From assembly GCF_000819865.1 (NCBI RefSeq), contig NZ_CDDF01000018.1, forward strand, positions 124,001 to 188,000: 64,000 nucleotides of DNA, in the 5' to 3' direction. The DNA is from Aeromonas eucrenophila. Its GTDB lineage: Bacteria; Pseudomonadota; Gammaproteobacteria; Enterobacterales; Aeromonadaceae. Position 1 is the first letter of the stretch, and each line of letters opens with the position of its first letter. The notes beneath the pieces were generated by a model. The model was not told where the DNA came from and searched no databases. It saw only the letters and a list, made by a program, of their open reading frames with translations. Shown here piece after piece: positions 27,796 through 38,390 of the stretch. The position numbers were made by a program, and so were the translations under genes.

Positions 27796-30006
27796 TTGGT
27801 GGATTCATCGCAAACGCTTGATCTGGTTCGTGTCGCAGTGCCGGTGCCGTTACGCCGTCACTTCGACTATCTCTCCCCCCTGCCCCTGCCTGCCCCCGGT
27901 TGTCGGGTCGAGATCCCCTTCGGCCCCCAGACCCTGGTCGGCCTGGTGGTGGCCCATCCGACCGAGAGCCAGGTGCCGCGCAACAAGCTCAAGCCCATTA
28001 AACGGGTGCTGGACAGCGAGCCGGTGCTGGGGCCGGACATTCTGGCGCTGATGGCCTGGAGCGCCAACTACTACCAGCATCCGCTGGGAGAGGTGCTGCC
28101 CCACGCCCTGCCGGTGCTGGTGCGCAAGGGCGAGTCCGCCTCCTATCGGGAGCTGGAGTTCTGGTTCGCCACCGACGCCGGGATGGAGATCGATCTCAAC
28201 GAGCTCAAGCGATCGCCCAAGCAGCAGCAGGCCCTCGCCTGGCTGCGCAAGGGACCGCAGACGCCATCGGCCCTCAAGCAGGAGGAGATCCTGAGCCCGG
28301 CGCTCACCGCCCTGGCGAAGAAGGGCTTGCTGGAGAAGCGCAGCCTGGAGCCGAGCCATGAAGGGGACTGGGCCAGCCGTTTCGATGCGGGCGAGGGGTT
28401 GCGCCTGAACGGCGAGCAGGCGCTGGCGGTGGCCGCCGTCACCAGCCAGAGCGACAAATTTGGCGCCTTCCTGCTGGATGGCATCACCGGCTCCGGCAAG
28501 ACGGAAGTGTACCTGAGCATCCTCGAGCCCCTGCTCAAGGCGGGCAAACAGGCGCTGGTGATGGTGCCGGAGATCGGCCTCACCCCCCAGACCATCAACC
28601 GCTTCCGCCGCCGCTTCCAGGTGCCAGTGGTGGCGATGAACTCCGCCATGAACGACAGGGAGCGGCTCGATGCCTGGCTCGCCTGCCGCGACGGGGGTGC
28701 CGCCATCCTGATCGGTACCCGCTCCGCCGTGTTCACGCCGTTCAAGGATCTCGGCATCATCATCATCGACGAGGAGCACGACGGCTCCTTCAAACAGCAG
28801 GATGGCTTCCGCTACCACGCCCGGGATCTCGCGGTGATGCGGGCCCATCGCGCCGGCATCCCCATACTGCTCGGCTCGGCCACCCCGTCCCTGGAGACGC
28901 TGCACAACGCCCGCACCGGCAAGTATCACCACCTGCACCTGACCCGGCGCGCCGGCAATGCCCAGACCGCCCGTCAGGTGATCCTGGACATCAAGAGCGT
29001 ACGGCTGCAGGCCGGGCTCTCCCCCCAGCTCGAGCAGCTGATGGCGGAGCATTTGGTGGCAGGCAATCAGGTGATGCTGTTTCTCAATCGCCGCGGTTAT
29101 GCCCCCTCGCTCATCTGCCACCAGTGCGGCTGGAGCGCCGCCTGCGAACGTTGCGATGCCTGGTACACCTGGCACCAGGCCGGACGGCGACTGCACTGCC
29201 ACCATTGCGACAGCGTCCGACCCCTGCCCCATCACTGCCCCTCCTGTGGCAGCAACGAACTGATCGGCTCCGGGGTCGGCACCGAGCAGCTGGAACAACT
29301 GCTTGCCACCGTTTTCCCGCAATATCCTGTGGTGCGCATCGACAGGGACAACACCCGCCGCAAGGGGGAGCTGGAGACTCACCTCGGCGACATCAAGGCG
29401 GGCAAGTACAAGATCCTGATCGGCACCCAGATGCTGGCCAAGGGTCACCACTTCCCGGACGTGACGCTAGTGGGCCTACTGGACGTGGATGGGGCCCTGT
29501 TCAGCGCCGATTTTCGCGCCGCCGAGAAGCTGGCCCAGCTCTATACCCAGGTCGCGGGCCGCGCCGGGCGCGCCAGCAAGCCCGGTCTGGTGGTGTTGCA
29601 GAGCCATCACCCCGAGCACGCCCTGCTGCAGGATCTGACCCAGAACGGCTATGGCCACTTCGCCGACACGGCGCTCAAGGAGCGTCGCCTGCTGGGGTTG
29701 CCGCCGTTCAGCTATCAGGGGCTGTTCCGGGCCGAGGCCAACGGTCGCGACGAGGTGCAGCTGTTCCTCGGCCGCCTCGCCGACACCCTGCGCAGCGCCC
29801 ACTACCCGCAGGTGCAGGTGCTGGGGCCCATCAGCGGCTTCATGGAGCGCAAGGCGGGCAAGTTCCGCATGCAGTTGCTGGTGCAGGGGCCGAACCGGGC
29901 CCCGCTCGCGCAGTTGCTGGATTGGGTGGTCAAGGAGCTGGATGGCTGGCCGGAGACCAAGAAGGTGCGCTGGAGCCTGGATATAGACCCCACGGAGCTG
30001 AACTAG
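27796..30006 (+). CDS. priA: Primosomal protein N' (replication restart helicase PriA)
   Basis: A 736-residue 3'-5' helicase that reloads the replisome at stalled forks (E. coli, 732). Seen: an N-terminal DNA-binding domain beginning VRVAVPVPLRRHFDYLSP, Walker A LDGITGSGKTEVYL near 228, DEEH box IIIDEEHDGSF, four zinc cysteine pairs (CHQCGW, CERC, CHHCDS, CPSCGS) between about 440 and 490, and GTQMLAKGHHFPDV. No ATG is available at the 5' end; TTG 27796 or the adjacent GTG 27799 is the likely start. Confidence 0.96.
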   Translation: MVDSSQTLDLVRVAVPVPLRRHFDYLSPLPLPAPGCRVEIPFGPQTLVGLVVAHPTESQVPRNKLKPIKRVLDSEPVLGPDILALMAWSANYYQHPLGEVLPHALPVLVRKGESASYRELEFWFATDAGMEIDLNELKRSPKQQQALAWLRKGPQTPSALKQEEILSPALTALAKKGLLEKRSLEPSHEGDWASRFDAGEGLRLNGEQALAVAAVTSQSDKFGAFLLDGITGSGKTEVYLSILEPLLKAGKQALVMVPEIGLTPQTINRFRRRFQVPVVAMNSAMNDRERLDAWLACRDGGAAILIGTRSAVFTPFKDLGIIIIDEEHDGSFKQQDGFRYHARDLAVMRAHRAGIPILLGSATPSLETLHNARTGKYHHLHLTRRAGNAQTARQVILDIKSVRLQAGLSPQLEQLMAEHLVAGNQVMLFLNRRGYAPSLICHQCGWSAACERCDAWYTWHQAGRRLHCHHCDSVRPLPHHCPSCGSNELIGSGVGTEQLEQLLATVFPQYPVVRIDRDNTRRKGELETHLGDIKAGKYKILIGTQMLAKGHHFPDVTLVGLLDVDGALFSADFRAAEKLAQLYTQVAGRAGRASKPGLVVLQSHHPEHALLQDLTQNGYGHFADTALKERRLLGLPPFSYQGLFRAEANGRDEVQLFLGRLADTLRSAHYPQVQVLGPISGFMERKAGKFRMQLLVQGPNRAPLAQLLDWVVKELDGWPETKKVRWSLDIDPTELN

Positions 30007-30088
30007 CGATAGCAGGCCCCCGTCATGGCGTCTTTACTCCCTTCTCCCCTTGCGGGATAAGGGTTGGGGATGAGGGGATAACCAGAAC

Positions 30089-30122
30089 ACAACGAGGGGG
30101 TCTTGGCCCCCTCGTTGTTTTT
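30089..30122. terminator. Bidirectional terminator between priA and ompA
   Basis: Stem acaacgaggggg / ccccctcgttgt with a 6-nt loop and T-run; convergent genes on both sides. Confidence 0.88.
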
Positions 30123-30141
30123 ACCCCATGACTGCAGAGGC

Positions 30142-31263
30142 TTATTCGGCGGCCTGGGAGACCCCGGTCAGCCGCACCTCGACCCGGCGATCCGGGGCCA
30201 GACAGGCGATCATCTGCGCCTTGGCACCATCCGGGCAACTGCCCCCCGTCACCGGGGAGGATTCACCCCGTCCCTCGGCGCGCACCTTGTCGGCAAACAG
30301 GCCCTTGGCGATGAGATAATCCGCCACGCTACGGGCACGTTGCTCGGACAGAGACTGGTTATAGGCATCGGAACCGATGCGGTCGGTGTGGCCGATCACG
30401 GTCGCCACCCCATCCTTCGGATTGGCGGCCAGGATCTGGGCAAACAGGTTATCCAGTGCCTGGCTGGCCTCAGGCTTCAGGGTCGCCTTGTTGAATTCGA
30501 ACAGCACATCCGAATCCAGGCTGAACTGTTTCTCCACCAGCACAGGGGCTGGCGCGGGTTCCGGGGCGGGCACGGGCGCCACCGGCTCGTCGCCGACCTG
30601 GCCGAAGCGATAGAGCATGCCGACCGACAGCAGGCCGTTGTCCAGCTCTATGCCTGACTCATCGAGGGAGGTCTTGCCGAGTGGCGTGGTGTACTGATAC
30701 TCGAGGCGGGCGGCCCAATCCTTGTCGATGGCATATTCGACCCCGAGAGCCCCGACGAAGGCGGCCCCATGGTACTTGCCACCGCCAGACAGGGACTGAT
30801 TGTTGATGCCATCGTTGGCAGATGCACTGATGGAGCTGTCGGTCCAGGCGTAGGCGCCCCCCAGTCGGCCGTAGATGTCCAGCGCCTGGGTCGCAGGGAA
30901 GCCTATCTTCATGGTGGCCTGGATCATCTGGGCCTTGGCTTCACCATCCAGCCTCGCATCGACGCCATTACCCGAGAAGTGTTGATTGACCTGGTACTTG
31001 CCGAGCCAGTCATAACCGAGCTCGACGGCCACATTGCGGTTGACCTGATAGCCGGCGAAGGCGCCCAGGCCAAGGTCGCTGTGATCCTTGCCAGGATCGA
31101 AGGCATCGACCAGCGCCTTGACGTCGGCGTCGTAATCCACCCCGTAGTAATTGGACCAGCCGGCCTTGCCACCGACGTACCAGGTATTGTCCTGAGCGGC
31201 AGCCTGCACCGCCCCCGTTGCCATCAGGCCGCCGACGAGCACGGCAAGCGTAGACTTGTTCAT
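30142..31263 (-). CDS. ompA: OmpA-family outer-membrane porin
   Basis: A 373-residue outer-membrane protein. A signal peptide (MNKSTLAVLVGGLMATGAVQA) is followed by an eight-stranded OmpA barrel starting NTWYVGGKAGWSNYYG, a Pro/Ala linker (PVAPVPAPEPAPAPVL near 235), and a periplasmic OmpA_C domain with FEFNKATLKPEA, VIGHTDRIGSDAYNQSLSEQ and RAEGRGESSP, which holds peptidoglycan. Two late cysteines (CPDGAKAQMIAC) could form a disulphide. ATG 31263 has AGGGG upstream. The 377 bases before the gene carry only ilvA terminators and remnant. Confidence 0.95.
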   Translation of the reverse strand: MNKSTLAVLVGGLMATGAVQAAAQDNTWYVGGKAGWSNYYGVDYDADVKALVDAFDPGKDHSDLGLGAFAGYQVNRNVAVELGYDWLGKYQVNQHFSGNGVDARLDGEAKAQMIQATMKIGFPATQALDIYGRLGGAYAWTDSSISASANDGINNQSLSGGGKYHGAAFVGALGVEYAIDKDWAARLEYQYTTPLGKTSLDESGIELDNGLLSVGMLYRFGQVGDEPVAPVPAPEPAPAPVLVEKQFSLDSDVLFEFNKATLKPEASQALDNLFAQILAANPKDGVATVIGHTDRIGSDAYNQSLSEQRARSVADYLIAKGLFADKVRAEGRGESSPVTGGSCPDGAKAQMIACLAPDRRVEVRLTGVSQAAE

Positions 31264-31443
31264 GATGAGCCCCTGCATTGAATTGTTATGACGCACTGCG
31301 TCTCTCTTCCCTGACGAGGCCCAGAACCCAAGCCTCACCCTGAGATTATCCTATCTCTTGGTAGCCTCAAATGACCAGGGACTCAGGAGTGTGATATTGG
31401 CGACATTATCGACAGATGCCACCCCCTTCCCGGTCGCGCCCAT

Positions 31444-31473
31444 AAAAAAACGAAGGGCAAAGCCCTTCGTTTT
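31444..31473 (-). terminator. Distal terminator beyond the ilvA remnant
   Basis: Stem cgaagggc / gcccttcg with flanking A- and T-runs. It stands at the same relative place to the ilvA remnant as the proximal terminator does to ilvA itself, so the terminator was probably carried along with the tail. Confidence 0.8.
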
Positions 31474-31495
31474 CAGACGGTTGCCAGCAACCTAG

Positions 31496-31575
31496 TCTAG
31501 CTCGCCAGGAACAACCGTGTAGATGGGATCCTCGCTCATCTCCTGCCAACCATCGCCGACCTCGTGCAACGCACC
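31496..31575 (-). pseudogene. Remnant copy of the ilvA 3' end
   Basis: This repeats the ilvA tail with a period of 144 bases (tctagctcgcc at 31496 and 31640). In the gene frame it reads EVGDGWQEMSEDPIYT against ilvA EIGYGWKEVSEDPAYR, then a one-base insertion breaks the frame before the TAG. Several replacements are conservative (I/V, K/Q, V/M), suggesting descent from a diverged IlvA rather than random decay. It lies between two terminators and is probably not translated. Confidence 0.8.
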
Positions 31576-31577
31576 AT

Positions 31578-31605
31578 AAAAAACCGGAGAGCGAGGCTCT
31601 CCGGT
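31578..31605 (-). terminator. Proximal terminator of the ilv operon
   Basis: Perfect 10-bp stem accggagagc / gctctccggt with a 3-nt loop and a T-run on the minus strand, 36 bases after the ilvA stop. Confidence 0.88.
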
Positions 31606-31640
31606 CGTGGATCAGGGCTAGGCGTTCAGTCCCTCCGACT

Positions 31641-33161
31641 CTAGCTCGCCAGGAACAACCTGTAGGCGGGATCCTCGCTCACCTCCTTCCAGCCGTAGCC
31701 AATCTCGCGCAGGTAGTCGTGGAAGGAAGCCACGTCCTCGTCCGGCAGCTCGAAGGCGCAGAGCACCCGGCCATAGTCGGCGCCGTGGTTGCGGTAGTGG
31801 AACAGGCTGATGTTCCAGCGACAACCGAGGGTCTCCAGGAAGCGCATCAGGGCACCGGGTTGCTCCGGGAACTTGAAGCTGTAGAGCCGCTCGCCGAGGG
31901 GCCGCGCCGGGCGGCCGCCAATCATGTAGCGCACGTGATTCTTGGCCAGCTCGCTCTCGGTCATGTTGACCACCGGATAGCCGTTGCCCTCCAGCTGGCC
32001 GGTGATCTGGGTCAGCTCCTCGTCGCCGCCGGTGAGGCGCACCGACACGAACAGCGAGGCCTGCACGGCATCCGCGTAGCGGTAGTTGAACTCGGTCACC
32101 ATGCGTGGCCCGAGCTGACGGCAGAAGTCGAGGAAGGCCCCCTTGCGCTCGGGGATGGTCACCGCCAGCATGCCCTCGCGCTTCTCGCCGATCTCGCAGC
32201 GCTCCGACACGTAACGCAGGCTGTGGAAGTTGACGTTGGCGCCGGACAGTATGGCCGCCATCCGGCCGCCCTTGACCTGCTCCCGCTCGCTGTAGGCCTT
32301 GAGCCCGGCCAGCGACAGGGCACCCGACGGCTCGGCGATGGCGCGGCAGTCGTCGAAGATGTCCTTCAAGGCGGCGCAGATCTGGTCGTTGGAGACGGTC
32401 ACCACCTCGTCCAGATACTGGTTGCACAGGCGGAAGGTCTCCTCGCCGATGCGCCTGACCGCCACCCCGTCCGCAAACAGCGAGACCCGCTCCAGGTTGA
32501 CCGGCTCACCGGCCGCCAGCGCGGCCTTGAGGCAGGCTGAACCCTCGGCTTCCACCCCGATCACCTTCACGTCCGGCAGCAGCTGCTTGATGTAGACCGC
32601 CACCCCGGCGGCCAGGCCGCCGCCACCCACCGGCACGAACACGTGGGTGAGGTGGGTGTCCTGCTCCAGCAGCTCCTTGCCGATGGTGCCCTGGCCCGCG
32701 ATCACCTCAACGTCGTCGAACGGCGGTATCAGGGTGTAGCCCTCCAGTTCGGCGAGGCGGCGACTCTCGCCGTAGGCCTCGTCGAAGCTGTTGCCAAACA
32801 GCATGACGTTGCCGCCCAGGCGGCGCACCGCATCGATCTTGATGTCCGGCGTGGTCTTGGGCATCACTATGATGGCCTTGATGCCGAGCTTGGCCGCCGA
32901 CAGGGCGACCCCCTGAGCGTGGTTGCCGGCCGAGGCCGCCACCACGCCATTCGCCTTCTGCTCGGCGCTTAAGGTCGCGATCTTGTGATAGGCACCGCGT
33001 AGCTTGAAGGAGTGCACCGGTTGCAAGTCTTCCCGCTTGAGGGAGACCTGGTTGCCGAGCCGCTCGGACAATTTTTTAAGGGTCTGCAAGGGGGTCACCC
33101 GCGCCGCCTCATAGACGGGGGAGAGCAACACCTTGCGTAGATAATCTGCCGCTGAAACCAT
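31641..33161 (-). CDS. ilvA: Threonine deaminase, biosynthetic
   Basis: A 506-residue PLP enzyme converting threonine to 2-oxobutanoate, the first step to isoleucine (E. coli, 514). Seen: PLP lysine in PVHSFKLRGAYHKI (about K53), the SAGNHAQG loop, VPVGGGGLAAG near 180, SLAGLKAY, and two C-terminal ACT-like regulatory units (LAVTIPERKGAFLDF and YSFKFPEQPGALMRF) that bind isoleucine and valine. It is the last gene of the operon, three bases after ilvD. A diverged copy of its 3' end follows. Confidence 0.97.
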   Translation of the reverse strand: MVSAADYLRKVLLSPVYEAARVTPLQTLKKLSERLGNQVSLKREDLQPVHSFKLRGAYHKIATLSAEQKANGVVAASAGNHAQGVALSAAKLGIKAIIVMPKTTPDIKIDAVRRLGGNVMLFGNSFDEAYGESRRLAELEGYTLIPPFDDVEVIAGQGTIGKELLEQDTHLTHVFVPVGGGGLAAGVAVYIKQLLPDVKVIGVEAEGSACLKAALAAGEPVNLERVSLFADGVAVRRIGEETFRLCNQYLDEVVTVSNDQICAALKDIFDDCRAIAEPSGALSLAGLKAYSEREQVKGGRMAAILSGANVNFHSLRYVSERCEIGEKREGMLAVTIPERKGAFLDFCRQLGPRMVTEFNYRYADAVQASLFVSVRLTGGDEELTQITGQLEGNGYPVVNMTESELAKNHVRYMIGGRPARPLGERLYSFKFPEQPGALMRFLETLGCRWNISLFHYRNHGADYGRVLCAFELPDEDVASFHDYLREIGYGWKEVSEDPAYRLFLAS

Positions 33162-33164
33162 GTC

Positions 33165-35006
33165 CTATTCCTCCAGCTTGCTGAGGTCGCGCACCGCGCC
33201 TTTATCTGCGCTGGTGGCGAGCATGGCGTAGGCACGCAGGGCGTAGGAGACCTGACGCTGACGGTTCAGCGGTTTCCAGCCACGGGCCTCGACGGCGGCG
33301 CGGCGCATGGCCAGCACGCTGTCGGCCACTTCCAGCACCATGCTGCGGGCCGGGATGTTGATGTTGATGATGTCCCCATCCTCCACCAGCCCTATGGTGC
33401 CGCCGGAGGCCGCCTCGGGGGAGACGTGACCGATGGAGAGGCCCGAGGTACCGCCGGAGAAACGACCGTCGGTGATCAGCGCGCACGCCTTGCCGAGGCC
33501 CATGGATTTGAGATAGGTGGTGGGGTAGAGCATCTCCTGCATGCCGGGGCCGCCCTTGGGCCCTTCGTAGCGGATCACCACCACCTCACCGGCCTGCACA
33601 GTGCCATCCAGGATGCCGGCCACCGCCGTGTCCTGGCTCTCGAACACCCGGGCCGGGCCGCGGAAGCAGAGGTTCTCTTCATCCACCCCGGCGGTCTTGA
33701 CGATGGCGCCGTTCAGGGCAAGGTTGCCGGAGAGCACGGCCAGGCCGCCTTCCAGGCTGTAGGCGTTGTCCAGGGAGCGGATGCAGCCCTCGGCACGGTC
33801 CAGATCCAGCTCGGGCCAGCGGCAGCTCTGGCTGAACGCCTTGGTGGTGCGGATGCCGGCCGGGCCGGCGCGATAGAAGTCGTGCACCGCCTTGTCATCG
33901 CAGCGGCTGACGTCGTACTGCTCCAGCAGCTCGTGCAAGCTGGTGCCGAGCACGTTGCGGGTATCCCCGTGCACCAGCCCGGCCTTCTCCAGCTGGCCCA
34001 GGATGGCGACCACGCCACCGGCGCGGTGCACGTCTTCCATGTGGTACTTCTGGGTGGAAGGCGCGACCTTGCACAGCTGGGGCACCCGGCGGGACATGCG
34101 ATCGATGTCGGTCATAGTGAAGTCCACCCCGGCCTCCTGGGCCGCCGCCAGCAGGTGCAGCACGGTGTTGGTGGAGCCGCCCATGGCGATGTCCAGCGCC
34201 ATGGCGTTCTCGAACGCCGCCTTGGTGGCGATGTTGCGCGGCAGGGCGCTCTCGTCATCCTGCAGGTAGTAGCGGTTGGCCAAAGCGACGATGCGCTGAC
34301 CAGCCAGCTTGAACAGCTGTTCCCGATCGGAGTGAGTCGCCAGCATGGAGCCGTTGCCCGGCTGGGAGAGGCCCAGCGCCTCGGTCAGACAGTTCATGGA
34401 GTTGGCGGTGAACATGCCGGAGCAGGAGCCGCAGGTGGGACAGGCGCTGCGCTCTATCTGATCGCTCTGGGCGTCGGACACCTTGGGGTCGGCACCCTGG
34501 ATCATGGCGTCCACCAGATCCAGCTTGATGATCTGATCCGACAGCTTGGTCTTGCCGGCCTCCATGGGGCCGCCGGAGACGAAGATCACCGGAATGTTGA
34601 TACGCAGGGCAGCCATCAGCATCCCCGGGGTGATCTTGTCGCAGTTGGAGATGCAGACCATGGCGTCAGCGCAGTGGGCGTTGACCATGTACTCCACGGA
34701 GTCGGCGATCAGTTCCCGGGACGGCAGCGAATAGAGCATGCCGCCGTGGCCCATGGCGATGCCGTCATCGACGGCTATGGTGTTGAATTCCTTGGCAACC
34801 CCGCCGGCGGCCTCGATCTCGCGGGCCACCAGCTGGCCGAGATCCTTGAGGTGCACGTGACCGGGTACGAACTGGGTGAAGGAGTTGACCACGGCGATGA
34901 TGGGCTTGCCGAAATCCTGATCGGTCATGCCGGTGGCACGCCACAGGGCGCGCGCCCCGGCCATGTTACGTCCGTGGGTGGTGGTGGCGGATCTCAACTT
35001 CGGCAT
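33165..35006 (-). CDS. ilvD: Dihydroxy-acid dehydratase
   Basis: A 613-residue iron-sulfur dehydratase in branched-chain amino acid synthesis (E. coli, 616). Seen: [20 protein letters not shown] start, [14 protein letters not shown] near 122, [19 protein letters not shown] near 193, and [21 protein letters not shown] near 511. These carry the cluster cysteines and the active-site serine. The start at 35006 follows the family; the frame runs open upstream without homology. It is 143 bases after ilvE, with a hairpin between. Confidence 0.97.
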   Translation of the reverse strand: MPKLRSATTTHGRNMAGARALWRATGMTDQDFGKPIIAVVNSFTQFVPGHVHLKDLGQLVAREIEAAGGVAKEFNTIAVDDGIAMGHGGMLYSLPSRELIADSVEYMVNAHCADAMVCISNCDKITPGMLMAALRINIPVIFVSGGPMEAGKTKLSDQIIKLDLVDAMIQGADPKVSDAQSDQIERSACPTCGSCSGMFTANSMNCLTEALGLSQPGNGSMLATHSDREQLFKLAGQRIVALANRYYLQDDESALPRNIATKAAFENAMALDIAMGGSTNTVLHLLAAAQEAGVDFTMTDIDRMSRRVPQLCKVAPSTQKYHMEDVHRAGGVVAILGQLEKAGLVHGDTRNVLGTSLHELLEQYDVSRCDDKAVHDFYRAGPAGIRTTKAFSQSCRWPELDLDRAEGCIRSLDNAYSLEGGLAVLSGNLALNGAIVKTAGVDEENLCFRGPARVFESQDTAVAGILDGTVQAGEVVVIRYEGPKGGPGMQEMLYPTTYLKSMGLGKACALITDGRFSGGTSGLSIGHVSPEAASGGTIGLVEDGDIININIPARSMVLEVADSVLAMRRAAVEARGWKPLNRQRQVSYALRAYAMLATSADKGAVRDLSKLEE

Positions 35007-35116
35007 TTTCTCTACTCCCTGAATGCCCATATGGGCTGCGTTATGCGGCGATAATTTAAGTGGATCGGAATCGACCCTGCTGAGAGCACGACTCATGCCC
35101 TGAGCGGAGACGACTC

Positions 35117-35135
35117 GGGGAGGACTGGCCTCCCC
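35117..35135 (-). other. Hairpin between ilvE and ilvD
   Basis: Stem ggggagg / cctcccc with a 5-nt loop, without a T-run. It is likely an mRNA-processing or stability stem inside the operon; role inferred. Confidence 0.4.
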
Positions 35136-35149
35136 GTCATCATCGATCG

Positions 35150-36091
35150 TTATGACTCTTTATCATCTACCGGGGTCAGCCAGCCCCACTTGTCCTCGGT
35201 CTGGCCGTTGAACAGACCGAAGAAGGCGTTCTGCAGCTGCTCGGTCACAGGACCGCGACTGCCGGCGCCGACCTTCATGCGATCCACCGAGCGCACCGGG
35301 GTTACCTCGGCGGCGGTGCCTGTCATGAAGATCTCGTCTGCCACATAGAGGGCTTCGCGCGGCAACGCCTGCTCGCGTACCTCATACCCCAGATCCCGCG
35401 CGAGCGTCATGATGGTGTCGCGGGTGATGCCGGGCAAGATGGCGGCGGTGGCGGGCGGGGTGAACAGCACCCCATTCTTCACCAGGAACAGGTTCTCCCC
35501 CGCCCCCTCGCTCAGGTAGCCGTTCACGTCCAGCGCCAACCCCTCGGCGAAGCCGTTGCGCTTGGCCTCCCGGCTGATCAGCTGAGACGACAGATAGTTG
35601 CCCCCCGCCTTGGCGCCGGTGGGAATGGTGTTCGGCGCGAGTCGGCTCCAGGAGGTGACGCACACATCCACCCCGTTTTTGAGCCCCTCCTCGCCGAGGT
35701 AGGCGCCCCAGGGCAGGGCCGCGACCATGAGATCGGCCTTGGCATCGAGCGGCGGGTGCAGCCCCAACCCCACGTTGCCGACGAAGGCCAGCGGGCGCAG
35801 GTAACCGCTCTTCAGGCCGTTCTCGCGCACCACGGTACGGCAGGCTTCGTTCACCTCGGCCTCGCTGTAGGGCACATCCATCCAGTAGATCTTGGCGGAG
35901 TCGAACAGCCGGCGGGTGTGCTCCTGCAGGCGGAAGATGCAGGTGCCTTTAGGGGTGTCGTAGGCACGCACCCCCTCGAATACCGAGGAGCCGTAGTGCA
36001 GGGCGTGGCTCATGACGTGAACCTGGGCATCTTGCCAGGGCACCAGGCTGCCGTTGAACCAGATGTATTGCGGGTGGGAAGGCTGTGACAT
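35150..36091 (-). CDS. ilvE: Branched-chain amino acid aminotransferase
   Basis: A 313-residue fold-type IV PLP aminotransferase, the final step to Ile, Val and Leu (E. coli, 309). Seen: [20 protein letters not shown] start, [18 protein letters not shown] lysine in [31 protein letters not shown] near 200, and EDKWGWL at the end. AAGGAGC lies seven bases before the ATG. It follows ilvM after 12 bases. Confidence 0.97.
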   Translation of the reverse strand: MSQPSHPQYIWFNGSLVPWQDAQVHVMSHALHYGSSVFEGVRAYDTPKGTCIFRLQEHTRRLFDSAKIYWMDVPYSEAEVNEACRTVVRENGLKSGYLRPLAFVGNVGLGLHPPLDAKADLMVAALPWGAYLGEEGLKNGVDVCVTSWSRLAPNTIPTGAKAGGNYLSSQLISREAKRNGFAEGLALDVNGYLSEGAGENLFLVKNGVLFTPPATAAILPGITRDTIMTLARDLGYEVREQALPREALYVADEIFMTGTAAEVTPVRSVDRMKVGAGSRGPVTEQLQNAFFGLFNGQTEDKWGWLTPVDDKES

Positions 36092-36103
36092 TGGCTTTGC
36101 TCC

Positions 36104-36364
36104 TTAAGCGCTGATCCGGGATGGCTGTTCCAGTGCCTCGACCCGGGAGACGTCCGCCAGCTTGACCAGCTGGCTCCATAACTGCTGGATGGGACGCACC
36201 GACTCGACAGTAACCGTGATCCGCAGTTGTTGGCAATCTTGCTCGGCGCCCACCTCCATGTTGAGGGCGCAGAGCGCGAAGCCACGGTGGCGTACCACTC
36301 GCAGCACCCGCTCCATCACTTCGGGCGTGGGTCGGGCGTGGATATGCAGTCTGTGCTGGTTCAT
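36104..36364 (-). CDS. ilvM: Acetolactate synthase II small subunit
   Basis: An 86-residue ACT-type regulatory subunit matching IlvM (87). Seen: [20 protein letters not shown] and [16 protein letters not shown] at the start. It partners IlvG; isozyme II is the valine-insensitive form in enterobacteria. Its ATG overlaps the ilvG stop by ATGA, so the subunits are translationally coupled. The start is fixed by that overlap and by length. Confidence 0.96.
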   Translation of the reverse strand: MNQHRLHIHARPTPEVMERVLRVVRHRGFALCALNMEVGAEQDCQQLRITVTVESVRPIQQLWSQLVKLADVSRVEALEQPSRISA

Positions 36365-38007
36365 GGACGTTGCTCCATCATCTTGTGGTTGGCGACACCT
36401 GGCGGGACCAGGGGCCAGACGTTTTCTTCCTCTGAAATGGCGACATGCAGCAGGTAGGCGCTCTCGCTTGCCAGCAGGCGGCCCAGGGCCGGCGCTATCT
36501 CCTCCTTGCATCTGATGGTCTCCCCCGGGATGCCGAAGGCGGCAGCCAGGGCGATGAAGTCCGGGTTATCGGTGAGTATGGTCTCGCTGTAGCGGCCGTC
36601 GAAGAACAGCTCCTGCCACTGGCGCACCATGCCGAGCCGCTGATTGTCGATCAGCACCATCTTCACCTTGAGCTGGGCGCGGCGGATAGTGCCGAGCTCC
36701 TGCACGTTCATCATGAAGGAGCCGTCGCCGCTCACCAGCACCACCTCATCTTCCGGCCGCGCCATCTTGGCGCCGATGGCAGCGGGCAGACCGAAACCCA
36801 TGGTGCCGAGGCCGGCGCTGGAGAGGTGGTTGCGCGGGCTGGTGAAGCGCATGTGCTGGGCCACCCACATCTGGTGCTGACCCACGTCGCAGGCCACCAC
36901 GCTGCTGTCGGGCAGGCGAGCTGAGAGCTCTTTCAGCAGGGCCGGGGCATAGATGGGCTGGCCGGGGTGGTCGTAGCGGAACGCATATTCCCGGGCCATG
37001 GTGGCGCAGTGTTCGCGCCAGGGGGCGATGTCGAGGGCCATGGCCAGCGCCGGCAGCACCAGGGTAAGGTCCGTGGTGATGCCCACCTCGGCGGCGCGGC
37101 GCTTGCCGAACTCGGCGGCGTCCACGTCCAGATGGATGACTCTGGCGTGGGGGGCAAACTCGTCCAGCTTGCCGGTCACCCGATCATCGAAACGGGCGCC
37201 CACCACCAGCAGCAGATCACACTGCTGCACCGCGTAGTTCGCGGCCTTGGTGCCGTGCATGCCAAGCATGCCGAGATAAACGGCGCTGTCGGGTTCCAGC
37301 GCCCCTATGCCCTTGAGGGTGGTGACCGCCGGCATGCCGGTGGCAGCGGCAAAGTCTCGCAGCTGGCTCTCGGCATTGGCCATGCCCACGCCGCCACCGA
37401 CGTAGAGCACCGGGCGCTCGGCAGCTCCGAGCAGGGCGCGGGCCGCATTGATCTCGGCCGGGTTGAGGGGCTCTGGCTCCTCCACCGCAAACAGGGGGCT
37501 CTGCGTCGGCACAGGGGCCAGCTGGATGTCCTTGGGGAAATCGATGAGCACGGGGCCCGGGCGACCCGAGGTGGCGATGGCGAAGGCTTCCGCCAGCACC
37601 CGTCCCAGATCCGCAGGGTCGGTCACCATGAAGGAGTGCTTGGTGCAGGAGAGAGACATGCCGAGCACGTCCACCTCCTGGAAGGCATCTGTCCCCACGG
37701 CGGCGCAAGCCACCTGGCCGCTGATGGCCACCAGGGGCACAGAGTCCAGCAGCGCCTCGGCCAAGCCGGTCACCAGATTGGTGGCACCCGGGCCCGAGGT
37801 GGCGATGCAGACGCCCACCTGACCGGAGGCGCGGGCATAGCCTACCGCCGCCATGGCGGCGCCCTGCTCGTGACGACAGAGCTGATGGGCCAGGCCACCG
37901 TCATACAGGGCGTCGTAGACCGGCATGATGGCCCCGCCCGGGTAACCAAACACCTGAGTCACACCCTGTTTCTTGAGAGCCTGTACCAAAAACTGCGCGC
38001 CGTTCAT
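36361..38007 (-). CDS. ilvG: Acetolactate synthase II large subunit
   Basis: A 548-residue ThDP enzyme that condenses pyruvate or 2-oxobutanoate (E. coli IlvG, 548). Seen: [14 protein letters not shown] near 21, catalytic glutamate in [32 protein letters not shown]-binding [12 protein letters not shown] near 274, and the ThDP motif [18 protein letters not shown]. The reading frame is intact, unlike the frameshifted ilvG of E. coli K-12. It lies 85 bases after the leader peptide ORF. Confidence 0.97.
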   Translation of the reverse strand: MNGAQFLVQALKKQGVTQVFGYPGGAIMPVYDALYDGGLAHQLCRHEQGAAMAAVGYARASGQVGVCIATSGPGATNLVTGLAEALLDSVPLVAISGQVACAAVGTDAFQEVDVLGMSLSCTKHSFMVTDPADLGRVLAEAFAIATSGRPGPVLIDFPKDIQLAPVPTQSPLFAVEEPEPLNPAEINAARALLGAAERPVLYVGGGVGMANAESQLRDFAAATGMPAVTTLKGIGALEPDSAVYLGMLGMHGTKAANYAVQQCDLLLVVGARFDDRVTGKLDEFAPHARVIHLDVDAAEFGKRRAAEVGITTDLTLVLPALAMALDIAPWREHCATMAREYAFRYDHPGQPIYAPALLKELSARLPDSSVVACDVGQHQMWVAQHMRFTSPRNHLSSAGLGTMGFGLPAAIGAKMARPEDEVVLVSGDGSFMMNVQELGTIRRAQLKVKMVLIDNQRLGMVRQWQELFFDGRYSETILTDNPDFIALAAAFGIPGETIRCKEEIAPALGRLLASESAYLLHVAISEEENVWPLVPPGVANHKMMEQRP

Positions 38008-38030
38008 GTGGAAATCCTGTCCTTTGGTCG

Positions 38031-38063
38031 AAAAAAAACCCCCGGGCCGTGAGGCTCGGGGGT
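38031..38063 (-). promoter_or_regulatory. ilv operon attenuator terminator
   Basis: An 11-pair stem acccccgggcc / ggctcgggggt with loop gtga, followed on the minus strand by eight T residues. It stands between the ilvL leader ORF and ilvG, as expected for classical attenuation. Stalling at Ile/Val/Leu codons would prevent this stem. Confidence 0.92.
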
Positions 38064-38092
38064 CGCTTGTTTCGTTCTGTCCGGTGGTGGGT

Positions 38093-38191
38093 CTATCCCT
38101 TGTTCCGTGCAGCTAAACGAGCCCCGAGCGGTGAGATAATAATCACCACTAGGACCACGATAATGCTGACGAAACGGGAGGCCATGTTCAT
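38093..38191 (-). CDS. ilvL: ilv operon leader peptide
   Basis: A 32-residue leader. After MNMASRF it runs [19 protein letters not shown], with five Ile, five Val and two Leu among 17 residues after Phe7, then ends RNKG. It occupies the position of E. coli IlvL (MTALLRV... rich in the same residues). The attenuator follows 30 bases after its stop. Scarcity of charged Ile, Val or Leu tRNA should stall ribosomes here and open transcription of ilvGMEDA. Confidence 0.93.
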   Translation of the reverse strand: MNMASRFVSIIVVLVVIIISPLGARLAARNKG

Positions 38192-38390
38192 AGTTACAAC
38201 CGGAAATCCTGTGAAATGGGGGCGGTTCTTACCGCGAATGGCTATTAGAACTAGCACGGTGATTTTTATTGGGCAAGCGTTTTTTACCTGACAAGATCCT
38301 GGTTTAAAGCGAGTCCAGTGCCTCTAACTGGCACAAAAAACTAATAAAAAACGGTTAACCAGCATATACATCAAACCAAGGACGGGATTT

